Source: CBDCGV01 sp965216955 (GTDB taxonomy: Bacteria; Bacteroidota; Bacteroidia; Chitinophagales; JADIYW01). Taken from it: a DNA stretch of 64,000 bases. The stretch is taken from contig CBDCGV010000018.1 of NCBI GenBank assembly GCA_965216955.1, positions 558,001 to 622,000 of the forward strand, in the 5' to 3' direction. The notes below the pieces were generated by a model. It was not told the origin of the DNA. It saw nothing but the letters and a program-made list of their open reading frames with translations, and searched no databases. Positions 24,816 to 35,079 of the stretch are shown one piece after another (positions within the stretch are counted from its first letter, which is position 1; each line of letters begins with the position of its first letter). The position numbers and the translations under genes were made by a program.

Positions 24816-26555
24816 CTATTCTAATATCATTTCTGCACAACCTGAACCTGACGGTACCATTGGGAAAACATTTTCTTCTTTCTCCACCATTACTTCTAAA
24901 AGGAATGAATCCTTTGATGCTAGCATTTTCTCTAAAGCACCTTCTAGTTCACTTCTTTGCTCTACTCTTTCCGCCTCTATTCCAAATCCTTTTGAGATAG
25001 CGACAAAGTCAGGATTTACTAAATCTACGGAAGAATATCTTCTTTCAAAAAACAACTGTTGCCATTGACGCACCATCCCCAAAAAGTTATTATTAAAAAT
25101 AACAATCTTAACGGGCCATTTATTTTGCCATATGGTAGCCAATTCTTGAATCGTCATTTGAAAACTTCCATCACCAATAATCGCTATCACTTCTCTGTCT
25201 GGTGCTGCTACTTTTGCCCCAAAAGCTGCTGGCAATGAAAAGCCCATTGTTCCAAGCCCTCCACTTGAAACCCAACTATCAGGAACATTGTATTTGTAGT
25301 ATCTTGCAGCAGACATTTGGTGTTGCCCTACATCAGGAACAATAATTGCCGTTCCGTTAGTTTTTTCAGAGATCAGCCGCATTATTTCACCCATCTTGAT
25401 TTTACCGGTTGCAGGAAAGATATCATTATCGATTACCTTCTTATATTCCTCAACCATACAATCTTTAAATTCTTGCAACCATTGCTCATGCGTATTCTCC
25501 TCTAACAATGGAATCAATTCACTTAAGGCCTCTTTTGCATCTGCACAAATTCCTACATCTGCTGAGACTACCTTATTTATTTCAGACGGATCAATCTCTA
25601 TGTGAATCACTTTCGCTTGCTTAGCATACTTATTGATATTTCCTGTTACTCTATCATCAAAGCGCATTCCAACAGCAATTAAAACATCACACTCATTCGT
25701 TTTAACATTAGGGCCATAATTACCATGCATTCCCAGCATTCCAGTATAACAAGGATGATCTGGTGGGAAAGCACCTAATCCTTGTAAGGTTAAAGCCGCT
25801 GGAATACCCGTTTTATCGACCAACTCTTTGATCTCAGCTTCAGCTTTTGAAATCAAAACACCATGTCCTATAAGCAAAAAAGGCTTTTGAGCATTATTAA
25901 TCAACTCAGCAGCCTTTTGTAAATCTTTATTTTTTGGAGACTTTTTAGGTTTGTAGTTTGGCAAAGCAGTGCACTTTTCATACGAAAAGTCCATTTCATC
26001 GAATTGTGCATTTTTAGTAATATCAATTAAAACCGGACCTGGCTTTCCCGTGTTCGCGATATAAAATGCTTTTGCAATAATCTCAGGCACTTCCTCCGCC
26101 TCAGTGATTTGATAATTCCATTTTGTGATGGGTGCCGTAACACCAATTACATCCGTCTCTTGAAACGCATCCGTACCTAACAAATGTTTAGGTACTTGCC
26201 CGGTTATACATATCATAGGTGTTGAATCCATTAATGCATCTGCTATACCAGTCACTAAATTGGTCGCTCCCGGACCAGAAGTTGCAAAACAAACTGCTGC
26301 TGTATTCTTTACTCTCGCATACCCTTCGGCAGCATGCGTAGCTCCTTGCTCATGACGTGTAAGAATATGTTGAATTTTATCTTCATAACCATAAAGCGCA
26401 TCATAAATTGGCATGATGGCTCCACCCGGGTAGCCAAAAATTACATCTACACCTTCCTCTATCAACGATAAAATTACTGCTTCGGCACCAGAAACGCGTT
26501 TCGTTCCGGCATCAGTTTCCTTTTTACTCAATGTTTCGATGGTATTTTCAGACAT
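24816..26555 (-). CDS. ilvB: acetolactate synthase large (catalytic) subunit
   Basis: 579 residues from ATG 26555; the TTG at 26561 is an unlikely start. VDVIFGYPGGAIMPIYDAL and TRHEQGATHAAEGYAR (with the catalytic glutamate) open the TPP pyrimidine domain; GDGSFQMTIQELATIWQN is the TPP/Mg2+ motif of the third domain. FAD-binding central domain present. It condenses pyruvate with pyruvate or 2-oxobutyrate at the entry to valine, leucine and isoleucine synthesis. Forms an operon with ilvN and ilvC. No leader peptide rich in Val/Leu/Ile codons is evident in the 124 bases upstream. Confidence 0.95.
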   Translation of the reverse strand: MSENTIETLSKKETDAGTKRVSGAEAVILSLIEEGVDVIFGYPGGAIMPIYDALYGYEDKIQHILTRHEQGATHAAEGYARVKNTAAVCFATSGPGATNLVTGIADALMDSTPMICITGQVPKHLLGTDAFQETDVIGVTAPITKWNYQITEAEEVPEIIAKAFYIANTGKPGPVLIDITKNAQFDEMDFSYEKCTALPNYKPKKSPKNKDLQKAAELINNAQKPFLLIGHGVLISKAEAEIKELVDKTGIPAALTLQGLGAFPPDHPCYTGMLGMHGNYGPNVKTNECDVLIAVGMRFDDRVTGNINKYAKQAKVIHIEIDPSEINKVVSADVGICADAKEALSELIPLLEENTHEQWLQEFKDCMVEEYKKVIDNDIFPATGKIKMGEIMRLISEKTNGTAIIVPDVGQHQMSAARYYKYNVPDSWVSSGGLGTMGFSLPAAFGAKVAAPDREVIAIIGDGSFQMTIQELATIWQNKWPVKIVIFNNNFLGMVRQWQQLFFERRYSSVDLVNPDFVAISKGFGIEAERVEQRSELEGALEKMLASKDSFLLEVMVEKEENVFPMVPSGSGCAEMILE

Positions 26556-26679
26556 CTGCAAAACTTTAGCTTAGAAAATTACACGATTTGTAATTAAGAT
26601 GAAAATGGCGGCGCAAAATTGAAGTTTTAGTAATACATGAACAGAATCAAGAGGCAGGAATCAGGAGGCAATACATCCC

Positions 26680-28821
26680 TTATTCAGCAACTCCTTCTTT
26701 TAAATAATATCCATTTCCACTGCATTTTTCACATGGGTATGTTACTTTATGATAGGTAGTGGTTGGAACGGTTTCATACTCCGTAACAGTTCTATACCCT
26801 ACATAATAATCTCCATCATGGTACTTTTCTACTCTAGTGGTGGTATATGTATGAGATCCCGTCTCTTTCTCTATGCCCTCGTGTTCTGCAAAACCATTAC
26901 ATTGTCTACATATAGTATAGTTTGTTGCACTGAAATCTTCCAATTCGCAACTATACCCTATAACAATCGGTTGAGTAAACCATGGGTAAGCCAAAAATTT
27001 AGCACTTTTTACTGGATAATGTATATCGGTATAATGTTGCCTTTTTTGCCAATTATTAAGGTAGAGTCTCTTAATGGGAAAAGTACAGATGTCCAAACAG
27101 CCTCCCAAGTTTAATTCATTAACATAATACATTGATTTACCATCAGAAATAATAGCTCCCGGTTTAAATGGAGCCGCATCATAAACGCTATCTCTTCTTG
27201 CCAATTCTTCCGTATACTCTCTTGCCTCCTGATTTTTCTTAGATTCTTCTGTAATTACACCATCTACGAAATCTCCTTCCCACATTCCTCTTACGCTTGC
27301 ATTCCGGGGATCATGTTTCTTTTGAATCCCATAGCCATTTAATTTTCCATCTATATAATTTCCACGTTCTACTAAATTTTGTTCTCCAAATAATACATCG
27401 TTCGCATCTACAGACAACCCAAAAAAACGCCGACCAGCTCCTTGTTGTAACGGGTTTGATAATGCTCTCAAGCTCGATGAAGTTATATAAATTTTTTCCG
27501 GCTCTACTATAAAATTATTGGTACTATCTTCTGTATAACTGAACATACCGCTATACATAAACCGTACAACACCTTTCTTATACCTGCCTCGATTACTAAG
27601 ATTACTTATCTCTGGTAAATAGGCATATACTAAAGCACCATTATCTATTCTACCATGCTCGAATACACCTAATGCATAACCTTCCATCATTATTCCTTTG
27701 TTTTTTAGCATATTGCGAGTAGCATAATCATATTTGTATATGGGTTTTCTTAAAGTCAAAAATCCATAACCATGAAAAATTCCTAAGGTGTCAAAGAATC
27801 CTTCATAATGATAATAATCATTAATAAAGACCCCATAGTCTTTGGGTTTGCCTTCTACCATTTCTCCATAAAATTGTCCATCTTTAAAAGGTTGAGGAGT
27901 TTTGTCCAAAAGACCAATTTGTTTTAAGCTATCTAATTGCATAAAGGTTTCAAAGGTGGATGATAATGCTATTTTTAGTGGTTTTTCCGGAACAAATTCT
28001 TTTTCCCATCCTATTGTACCATAAGTGTTCTCAAAAACTAAAGTTTCTTTTTTAACAAAGCCGTTTTTGTCATAATGCGTTACTTCAAAATAATTCGGAA
28101 TTCCATGTTGCCGAATTAAAATTTCTCTATTGGTCCAAGAAGGGATAATTTCAATATAGTGATCCCTATTTTCAAAGGTGTATGCGGGCACGACTTCTCC
28201 ATAATCGGGTTTAAAATCTCCTTTATATCTGTAGGTAAAATTCTTATCCTTAGGAATATAGGATTTAAAAGTATTTTTTTCTACAAGTTGCACATGCTTC
28301 ATATGTTTTAATGGAATTGGATAGGCTCTATTGTGTAATTCTTCCCAATTTCCATTAAAGGTATAGAGTCCATTATCCATTAGCTTGTTGTTTTCAAAAT
28401 TTCCGAAAAAAGACTCGTGCGAATGTTCTGCCAATTTTTGATAATAGGTATAAGCATTTGTTGTCTGTAAATCAAGCAAAGATTTTTTAAGGTTACTAAA
28501 AGCATAAGGATTCCCAATGTAACTTCTTTCTTTATCACGATCATAAACCATAAACACGGTTGCACTTCCATTTATTTTTTTACCTGAAAACTCCCCAGCT
28601 ACATAAACTTTAAATTTGTTAGCTCGTGTTTCTAATATTCCAAAACCACTTTTACAGTTCCCTTGGATGCATTCTATACTTCCATATTCTCTAAAATTAT
28701 GAAATAGCTTATCGTAGCTTTTTACCATTGCACCCTTATTCATGTACAGGGAGAAATCGATTTGGGCAGGACTTGTCAAAAATGAAAACAAGACGAGTAT
28801 AATAGCTAATGTTTGTTTCAT
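26680..28821 (-). CDS. secreted MORN-like repeat protein with DnaJ-type cysteine-rich C-terminus
   Basis: 713 residues. Signal peptide 1-20 (LAIILVLFSFLTSPAQ). The body has repeated MORN-like units, such as AGEFSGKKINGSATVF, NNKLMDNGLYTFNGNW and GMWEGDFVDG. The last 75 residues carry two CxxCxG units (CRQCNGF and CEKCSGNGYY) like the zinc-binding region of DnaJ. The combination suggests an envelope protein that binds membranes or partners, but its job is unknown. It lies between ilvD and ilvB on the same strand, with no evident functional link. Confidence 0.7.
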   Translation of the reverse strand: MKQTLAIILVLFSFLTSPAQIDFSLYMNKGAMVKSYDKLFHNFREYGSIECIQGNCKSGFGILETRANKFKVYVAGEFSGKKINGSATVFMVYDRDKERSYIGNPYAFSNLKKSLLDLQTTNAYTYYQKLAEHSHESFFGNFENNKLMDNGLYTFNGNWEELHNRAYPIPLKHMKHVQLVEKNTFKSYIPKDKNFTYRYKGDFKPDYGEVVPAYTFENRDHYIEIIPSWTNREILIRQHGIPNYFEVTHYDKNGFVKKETLVFENTYGTIGWEKEFVPEKPLKIALSSTFETFMQLDSLKQIGLLDKTPQPFKDGQFYGEMVEGKPKDYGVFINDYYHYEGFFDTLGIFHGYGFLTLRKPIYKYDYATRNMLKNKGIMMEGYALGVFEHGRIDNGALVYAYLPEISNLSNRGRYKKGVVRFMYSGMFSYTEDSTNNFIVEPEKIYITSSSLRALSNPLQQGAGRRFFGLSVDANDVLFGEQNLVERGNYIDGKLNGYGIQKKHDPRNASVRGMWEGDFVDGVITEESKKNQEAREYTEELARRDSVYDAAPFKPGAIISDGKSMYYVNELNLGGCLDICTFPIKRLYLNNWQKRQHYTDIHYPVKSAKFLAYPWFTQPIVIGYSCELEDFSATNYTICRQCNGFAEHEGIEKETGSHTYTTTRVEKYHDGDYYVGYRTVTEYETVPTTTYHKVTYPCEKCSGNGYYLKEGVAE

Positions 28822-28941
28822 AGCAAATTGATTAATACAAAATACATATCAAAAGATACTCTATTTTTTAGATTAAATTAGAGTTTAAAGAAGAGAATCG
28901 AAGAAGATCTAAAGACATCTATTGTTTAAAATATACTTAAA

Positions 28942-29388
28942 ATGGGGTTTGAATGGTTACAAAAGAAAAATTATAAAAGGCATTATATCTGTTTAAGATG
29001 CCAAAAAGGTTTTAAGCGTCCTTCTATAAAAGAGATGAAGCATGCTGAAAATCAAGATTTTTCAAACTTGATGAATGAATATTATCAAGAAAGCATTGAG
29101 CAAGATATTGTAAAATATATTAATGATAGATATCAAGCGTTGCGTGTAATTTGTCCACATTGCCAAAACCAAATGTTACAAGTAGCTTATGATTTTGAAG
29201 TTCCTTCAATGCGAGACAATAAGTCTTGGGAACAATTACGAAAAGTCATGCATCCTAAAACGATTATAGATTACAATACCTACATCATATGGCATCAATT
29301 GGAGCTACAGAAAGCAAAAAGAAAAACAGCTCGATTTAAGCTACTTAAAGTAAATCTGGAAAAGCTAAAATCCCAAAAGACTAGCTAG
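28942..29388 (+). CDS. hypothetical protein with split zinc-ribbon cysteines
   Basis: 148 residues. CLRCQKGF near residue 17 and CPHCQNQM near residue 72 form two CxxC pairs, a probable single zinc site bridging a helical insert (residues 25-65). The C-terminal third is basic (KAKRKTARFKLLKVNLEKLK). It is divergent from the MORN-like gene with a 120-base shared upstream region and convergent with the nitrobindin-like gene. The basic charge and ribbon hint at nucleic-acid binding; not a recognised family. Confidence 0.6.
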   Translation: MGFEWLQKKNYKRHYICLRCQKGFKRPSIKEMKHAENQDFSNLMNEYYQESIEQDIVKYINDRYQALRVICPHCQNQMLQVAYDFEVPSMRDNKSWEQLRKVMHPKTIIDYNTYIIWHQLELQKAKRKTARFKLLKVNLEKLKSQKTS

Positions 29389-29439
29389 GTCTCAGTTTCA
29401 ATACAAAACCAATTTATTTCATGAAAGCTTAGTTTGAGC

Positions 29440-29997
29440 CTATTCTACTCGTTCCAGCGTGTTATCATCTGTATGCTCAAACGATGTTCCATAAATGCTT
29501 ACCATCGTAGTTTGCTTATAGACTAGCTTATTTTTAGTAATTACCATTTCTTGCTTACACGATTTAGTAGATGCATTCATTTGCATAAATGGTGATTCCG
29601 CAATGGGCCAGTCTCCACCGTTTTCAGATTCCACTTCAAATGTAATTTCATCAGCATTAACATCCCCTTCAAAAAAGCCTCCTGCAACCACAGCAACAGC
29701 TCTAGGTATGGTAAAAGAGTGCATTATGGTTTCCCCTTCTTTATCCCACAACCAATATCCTATTTGATCGTGAAATACTTTGTCATTAGATTTTCTCCTT
29801 ACCTGTTGATGGTATCGCACAATAGCTAAATTCTGTTGTTCTGCATTGTCAACATCATCTGCTGCTTCAAAAACTATTGTTTCATAATATGGGTTTTCTT
29901 CTGTTCCACTAGGATCGGGAGCTATATCCATGCCCTTATCTCCTTCCCATTTCCCAATGAGCATTTTTAAAGGGCCATAATCTATTTCGTTACTCAT
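29440..29997 (-). CDS. nitrobindin-like heme-binding beta-barrel protein
   Basis: 185 residues. LKMLIGKWEGDKGMD matches the GxWxGxGxG start of the nitrobindin/THAP4 beta-barrel (DUF1794) family, and later strands YHQQVRRKSNDKVFHDQIGYW and TIMHSFTIPRAVAVVAGGFF fit. Family members bind ferric heme and react with nitric oxide or peroxynitrite. In this protein the glycine motif is altered (second glycine replaced by K), and whether it binds heme cannot be told from sequence. It sits 69 bases downstream of ilvD on the same strand. Confidence 0.72.
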   Translation of the reverse strand: MSNEIDYGPLKMLIGKWEGDKGMDIAPDPSGTEENPYYETIVFEAADDVDNAEQQNLAIVRYHQQVRRKSNDKVFHDQIGYWLWDKEGETIMHSFTIPRAVAVVAGGFFEGDVNADEITFEVESENGGDWPIAESPFMQMNASTKSCKQEMVITKNKLVYKQTTMVSIYGTSFEHTDDNTLERVE

Positions 29998-30066
29998 AAT
30001 GTATATTTTTAATTAGGTATTTGTTTTATTCAACATCAAAAAATATTTGGGTCTATAACATGCTAA

Positions 30067-31749
30067 TTAAAACTCATCTGTTACGCAACCCTCTGATGCA
30101 GAGGCTACTGTTTTAGCATACTTATACAACGCCCCTGATGTTGCTTTTAATTCAGGCTGAATCCATGCCCCTTTTCTCGCCTCAATTTCCTCATCAGATA
30201 AAATTACATCTATGGTATTGTTAATTGCATCAATAACAATTTTATCTCCATCTTTTACCAAAGCAATCATACCTCCCGACTGTGCTTCCGGTGTTACATG
30301 TCCTACTACAAATCCATGAGACCCCCCAGAGAAACGACCATCTGTAATTAATGCCACTTCATTTCCTAAACCCAAACCCATCAATGTAGATGTGGGTTTT
30401 AACATCTCAGGCATCCCTGGTCCTCCTTTAGGGCCAACATATCTAATAACGATCACATCTCCTTTTTGGATTTCATTATTGGCCATCGCTTCTAATGTAG
30501 AAGGCTCATCGTCAAAAACTCTGGCAGTCCCTTCAAAACGCTCTCCCTCTTTACCAGTGATTTTTGCAACTGCCCCTTCTGTAGCTAAGTTGCCATATAA
30601 AATTCTAATATGGCTATCTTCTTTTATCGGGTTCGATAAAGGTCTGATGACTTCCTGTCCTTCTGCTAATCCTTTTACTTCTGCTAAGTTTTCGGCAATC
30701 GTTTTTCCGGTAACCGTTAAACAATCGCCATGTAGCATACCTTCTTTTAAAAGCATTTTCATTACTGCAGGAACACCTCCTATGTTATGTAAATCTTCCA
30801 TCACATATTGACCACTAGGCTTTAAATCAGCCAAAAAAGGTGTTTTCTTTCCAATTCGAGTAAAATCATCAATAGTTATTTTAACACCAACAGACTTTGC
30901 CATTGCTACCAAATGCATAACCGCATTGGTAGAACCTCCTAATGCTGTAATGACTGTAATAGCATTTTCAAATGCCTTTAATGTCATAATATCTCTTGGT
31001 TTGATGTCTTTTTCCAATAAATTCCGAATGGCTATAGCGACCGCTGCACATTCATCCCTTTTATCTTGGCTATTAGCAGGATTAGAAGAACTGTAAGGCA
31101 GGCTCATACCCAATGCTTCAATTGCAGATGACATTGTATTAGCGGTATACATTCCTCCACAGGCACCTGCTCCAGGACAAGCATTACTTATTACGCCTTT
31201 AAAATCTTCTTCAGAAATTGTTCCCGCATACTTTTGTCCGAGTGCCTCAAATGCAGATACAACATCCAATTTTTTGCCTTTATAAAATCCCGGACTAATC
31301 GTTCCTCCATAAACCAATATAGCCGGTCGATTTAACCGTCCTAAAGCCATTATTGCTCCGGGCATGTTTTTATCGCATCCTACAACGGTAACTAAACCAT
31401 CATACCATTGAGCTCCTGCAACCGTTTCAATAGAGTCAGCTATTATATCACGCGAAGTTAGAGAATAACGCATCCCTGGTGTACCCATTGAAATTCCATC
31501 ACTTACTCCAATCGTATGAAAAACTAAACCAACAACATCTTGCTTATTCACAGCAACTTTTACCTGCTGAGATAAAAGGTTTAAATGCATGTTACAAGGG
31601 TTCCCATCCCAACCTGTACTAGCAATACCTACTTGCGGCTTTCTCAAATCTTCATCTGTTAAACCAACTGCGTGCAACATAGCCTGAGCAGCAGGTTGCG
31701 TTTCATCCTGTGTAACAGTTTTACTGTATTTATTTAATTCTTTTTGCAT
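30067..31749 (-). CDS. ilvD: dihydroxy-acid dehydratase
   Basis: 560 residues. Fe-S and Mg2+ motifs CDKNMPGAIMA and GACGGMYTANTMSS are present, with GGSTNAVMHL and DGRFSGGSHGFVVGH further on. The enzyme dehydrates dihydroxy acids to 2-keto acids, the step after IlvC in branched-chain amino acid synthesis. Upstream (31750-31885) there is no leader peptide visible. It is separated from the ilvBNC cluster by three unrelated genes, one of them on the opposite strand. Confidence 0.95.
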   Translation of the reverse strand: MQKELNKYSKTVTQDETQPAAQAMLHAVGLTDEDLRKPQVGIASTGWDGNPCNMHLNLLSQQVKVAVNKQDVVGLVFHTIGVSDGISMGTPGMRYSLTSRDIIADSIETVAGAQWYDGLVTVVGCDKNMPGAIMALGRLNRPAILVYGGTISPGFYKGKKLDVVSAFEALGQKYAGTISEEDFKGVISNACPGAGACGGMYTANTMSSAIEALGMSLPYSSSNPANSQDKRDECAAVAIAIRNLLEKDIKPRDIMTLKAFENAITVITALGGSTNAVMHLVAMAKSVGVKITIDDFTRIGKKTPFLADLKPSGQYVMEDLHNIGGVPAVMKMLLKEGMLHGDCLTVTGKTIAENLAEVKGLAEGQEVIRPLSNPIKEDSHIRILYGNLATEGAVAKITGKEGERFEGTARVFDDEPSTLEAMANNEIQKGDVIVIRYVGPKGGPGMPEMLKPTSTLMGLGLGNEVALITDGRFSGGSHGFVVGHVTPEAQSGGMIALVKDGDKIVIDAINNTIDVILSDEEIEARKGAWIQPELKATSGALYKYAKTVASASEGCVTDEF

Positions 31750-31852
31750 CGGAAAATATTACTAAGCGAATTAATGAATTTTAATGAAAAAATTTAATCT
31801 TTTGAGGTGTATAAATTATTAAGTCTTTAGAAAGCATATTATGTACATATTT

Positions 31853-31878
31853 TGAATGCCAAAACACTTCGGCATTCA
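31853..31878 (-). other. 8-bp stem hairpin between the GSCFA gene and ilvD
   Basis: TGAATGCC (31853-31860) pairs with GGCATTCA (31871-31878) across a 10-base loop, 8 bases past the stop codon of the GSCFA gene. It could terminate that gene on the minus strand, but no T-run follows (AAAATATG). Confidence 0.35.
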
Positions 31879-31885
31879 CTTGGTT

Positions 31886-32860
31886 TTAGCAACTAAAATA
31901 CATCTCTTCATCATCTAAATTTAGGTACGGAAATCGAGCTTTCATATCATTTATTTTGTTCAAACTGGTTTTCCTAAATTTTAAATGAGATTTACTATTA
32001 GGGTTAAATGGCTTATGATTTTTCGCTTGAATAATAGACTGTAGTTCTCTATTCATATCTTTCGTTTCTTGAACAAAATAAACCTCTGAAAACTTTTCCC
32101 AGATGTAGCGAATTGCTAATTTGTTAGGATGTAGCATATCATCCTCATAAAACCTATAATCCCTTAACTCATCTAAAAGTATTTCATATGCAGGAAAATA
32201 ATTTACATTTGAATACCTATTTATAAAGTAATGAATTACAGACACTAAGTTAGACTTACTTAAATTATTACTAAAGTATCCGTTTTTCCAATGGCGTACC
32301 GGACTTATCGTTAATAAGATTTGCAAACTTGGATTAATTTCTACTAATTTCTCCAGCAATCCAACATACACTTTAATGATCTCATTAGCAGGCACCATTT
32401 CGTATTCAAACTGTTCTGCGGGCAACTTATGGCAGTTATTTACTACCTCATTGGTAGTTTTCAACCTATAGATAAAAGAGGTTCCAAATGTTAGTAGCAA
32501 AATATTAGTCTTTTGAATATTTTCAGCAGCCTGCTCTATTCTTTTGTTCATGCCTAAAAGTGTTCTTTCTATTGATTCATCAGAAAAACGTCCGTGAAAA
32601 GCATATGAGTTCCAACGATCGTTATAAAAGAAAAGATCCTCTTCTTTCATACGCTTACCATCAATTATTCTATCTAGACCATTAACGATTGAAATAGGAT
32701 TGTATGTAATTCCAAAAGGATTTATATCTATATCAAACTTATGTTGCGCCAACAACTTGCCAATATTTTCTGTAAAACAAGACCCTAGCATCATTAATTT
32801 ATCCTCGTGAGATATTCTTAAAGCTGACGGCTCAATTCTAACTTTTAAACGAAAGTCCAT
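31886..32860 (-). CDS. GSCFA domain protein (SGNH-like)
   Basis: 324 residues from ATG 32860; a TTG at 32893 would add 11 residues. MMLGSCFTENIGKLLAQHKF carries the GSCFA signature, followed by INPFGITYNPISI, LLTFGTSFIYR and TISPVRHWKNGYF, all conserved in this family. GSCFA proteins are related to SGNH hydrolases, and the C-terminal DDMLHPNKLAIRYIWEKF supplies D-x-x-H. No signal peptide. The substrate is unknown. Located just upstream of ilvD on the same strand. Confidence 0.85.
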   Translation of the reverse strand: MDFRLKVRIEPSALRISHEDKLMMLGSCFTENIGKLLAQHKFDIDINPFGITYNPISIVNGLDRIIDGKRMKEEDLFFYNDRWNSYAFHGRFSDESIERTLLGMNKRIEQAAENIQKTNILLLTFGTSFIYRLKTTNEVVNNCHKLPAEQFEYEMVPANEIIKVYVGLLEKLVEINPSLQILLTISPVRHWKNGYFSNNLSKSNLVSVIHYFINRYSNVNYFPAYEILLDELRDYRFYEDDMLHPNKLAIRYIWEKFSEVYFVQETKDMNRELQSIIQAKNHKPFNPNSKSHLKFRKTSLNKINDMKARFPYLNLDDEEMYFSC

Positions 32861-32959
32861 ATTAAGATCTAAATTTCTTGAAAACAATTTCAAATAAAAA
32901 ATGATAACAATAATTTTTCACTAAATGCCTTATTTTTAAGGAGTTAATCCTAAACACTT

Positions 32960-34963
32960 ATGCGTTCATTGTTGCTAGTAACTTTTACTATTGTTTTTGG
33001 TTTTGCCCAATCACAAAATTACACTGAGAAAGTTTTAAATCCACCTATTACATTTTCATGTGAAGAAGCGACACCAAAGCACAACAGGATACTTTATGGA
33101 TCAACCCCTCCTGATGGGGAAGAAAAACCCATCTTGGTTTTCATTCATGGCTTTATGGACAATGGATATGGATGGTTTATGCTGAATAATTCTATGTACA
33201 AAAATGCCTATAATGAAGGCTATAGAACTGCTTTTTTGTTTCACCCGCAAAATAAGGGCGTACACGATAATGCACGTATTATTGCAGAAATGCTTGAAAA
33301 AGTAGTTGCGCATTATAATAATGAAGCGCTCGTTTTAATTCCCCATAGTAAAGGCGGATTAGATGCAGAATTGGCTATGTATGAGTATAAGATGGATCCT
33401 CTTGTTAAAGCCGTAATTTCACTATCTACTCCTTATTTTGGAGTTCCTGTTGCAGAATTTTATAGCAATCCTTTAATAAAAATAATTGGTGATAACATTC
33501 CTTATTTTGGCTCTATCATAAGGCAGCCTGGAACACGGCATTTACAGCCTGGATATGTCAATGGAGTTATCCGCCCTTTTATTGATAGTCATCCTGAAAA
33601 TAAGCCTTGGAAATTTTTCAATCTAGGTGGTTGGGGAGCAAATCATCGACCAAACATACCTGATAATGTCCCATTTGATTTAACTTCAATCGTCTTTTAT
33701 TGGCCACCAATTAGTATTCCTTTACCAGTAGGAAGCTTTTTTGAAAGTGCTATTCAACTAGCTTTTTCTATAGGCGGTGTGTTAACTAATGCATCCCCTG
33801 CAACACCCAATGGTAACAATCCATTTAAAGAACAGAATGATGGTCTGGTACCATTTCATGGATCAACTAGACCAGGCGGCATGCGTATATTACCACCTTA
33901 TCCTTCACCACTTTCAGAACTTAACCACTTCGAATTCTTATATGGACAGGCTGTATGGCCATTCATAAGCAATACATTAAACAATATTGATAGTCTATTG
34001 GAAGTCAATGAACTGAATTACATTTCATCTAGTAATACAACAAGTAAAAAAAGTAACATTATAAACAAATCTTCCAATCTTCAAATCATTACAGAAGACA
34101 ATAATCTGTTCAAGGTAAAATCAAAAAATGCAACACTTTATATCTTAGAATCTACAGGAAGCGGCATAGTTAAAATTGTTGATATTGAAACAAAAGAAGA
34201 AGTAATCAACTATGAGCCTGAAGGGGAAAGTTTGCTACCAGTAAGTATTATAAACAAACTTTCTTTGTCTTCAATTGCTGTATCGAATAAAAGTTATAGT
34301 ATTACTTCTGAGGGAAAATTTATTGCCTTTCTCACCGACAACGACCCCATTTCACTTAATTTTCAATTAGAAACAAAACCATCTTTAGGAGCAACCACCT
34401 CAGATGAGTTTAAGAATAATAAATTGACCTTATCTGGAATTTCGAAGAATCAAATAAAAGCCTATAAATTATCAGGTATGGTACAAAGAAACCTGCTTTT
34501 AAATGGGAAGGAAACCGAAGATGATATTATTTTCTTAGATTATATATTAAATGAAAATTTTGAGTTTGTACCAAAATCAACTAATCCAGTAGTTTATGAA
34601 AGTGGCATATATAATCTAACATTCATTGCTGAGCATGAAACCTCTAAAAGGTTTTTAACTACATCTATTGCCATAAAAGACGATGAAATAGCCTTATTCC
34701 ATAAAAATGACGATCTAAAAATTAAAACCTACCCTAACCCCTTTCGCAATCATTTGAGTGTCAATTTTGACTATGAAGGTCTTACAGAACTATCCATTCA
34801 TTCAATTGATGGTAATCATACGGTTTATCACGGCACCCATGAAAAGGTTTTAAAAGAAAGTATTGTGCTTGACAATCATGTGTCAGCAATGTCTGCGGGA
34901 ATGTATTTGATACGCATTAAGATTGAGGATGTTGTAATTTCTCTACCCATCCTTAAATTCTAA
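32960..34963 (+). CDS. secreted alpha/beta hydrolase (lipase-like) with T9SS sorting domain
   Basis: 667 residues. Signal peptide 1-18 (LLVTFTIVFGFAQS). The catalytic domain covers residues 45-340: ILVFIHGFMDNGYGW (oxyanion region) and LIPHSKGGLDAELAMY (nucleophile serine). A long beta-rich linker follows. The last 80 residues are a type IX secretion C-terminal domain: KTYPNPFRNHLSVNF, LSIHSIDGN and MSAGMYLIRI. It should be exported across the outer membrane and act on extracellular esters or lipids. A second T9SS hydrolase gene lies directly downstream. Confidence 0.85.
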   Translation: MRSLLLVTFTIVFGFAQSQNYTEKVLNPPITFSCEEATPKHNRILYGSTPPDGEEKPILVFIHGFMDNGYGWFMLNNSMYKNAYNEGYRTAFLFHPQNKGVHDNARIIAEMLEKVVAHYNNEALVLIPHSKGGLDAELAMYEYKMDPLVKAVISLSTPYFGVPVAEFYSNPLIKIIGDNIPYFGSIIRQPGTRHLQPGYVNGVIRPFIDSHPENKPWKFFNLGGWGANHRPNIPDNVPFDLTSIVFYWPPISIPLPVGSFFESAIQLAFSIGGVLTNASPATPNGNNPFKEQNDGLVPFHGSTRPGGMRILPPYPSPLSELNHFEFLYGQAVWPFISNTLNNIDSLLEVNELNYISSSNTTSKKSNIINKSSNLQIITEDNNLFKVKSKNATLYILESTGSGIVKIVDIETKEEVINYEPEGESLLPVSIINKLSLSSIAVSNKSYSITSEGKFIAFLTDNDPISLNFQLETKPSLGATTSDEFKNNKLTLSGISKNQIKAYKLSGMVQRNLLLNGKETEDDIIFLDYILNENFEFVPKSTNPVVYESGIYNLTFIAEHETSKRFLTTSIAIKDDEIALFHKNDDLKIKTYPNPFRNHLSVNFDYEGLTELSIHSIDGNHTVYHGTHEKVLKESIVLDNHVSAMSAGMYLIRIKIEDVVISLPILKF

Positions 34964-35079
34964 ACTTCCTCTTCTATTTTTCAACATATTAAACTATATA
35001 ATTAGATTTGATAGTAAAATAGCTAAAGGTACTTTTCATAAGTAAAATTCAACTCATTTTTATGTTGTATTTTTAATCC

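Noticed and set aside
26556..26679. Leader-peptide attenuator before ilvB
   Set aside because: No short frame rich in Leu, Val or Ile codons and no terminator/antiterminator pair was visible.
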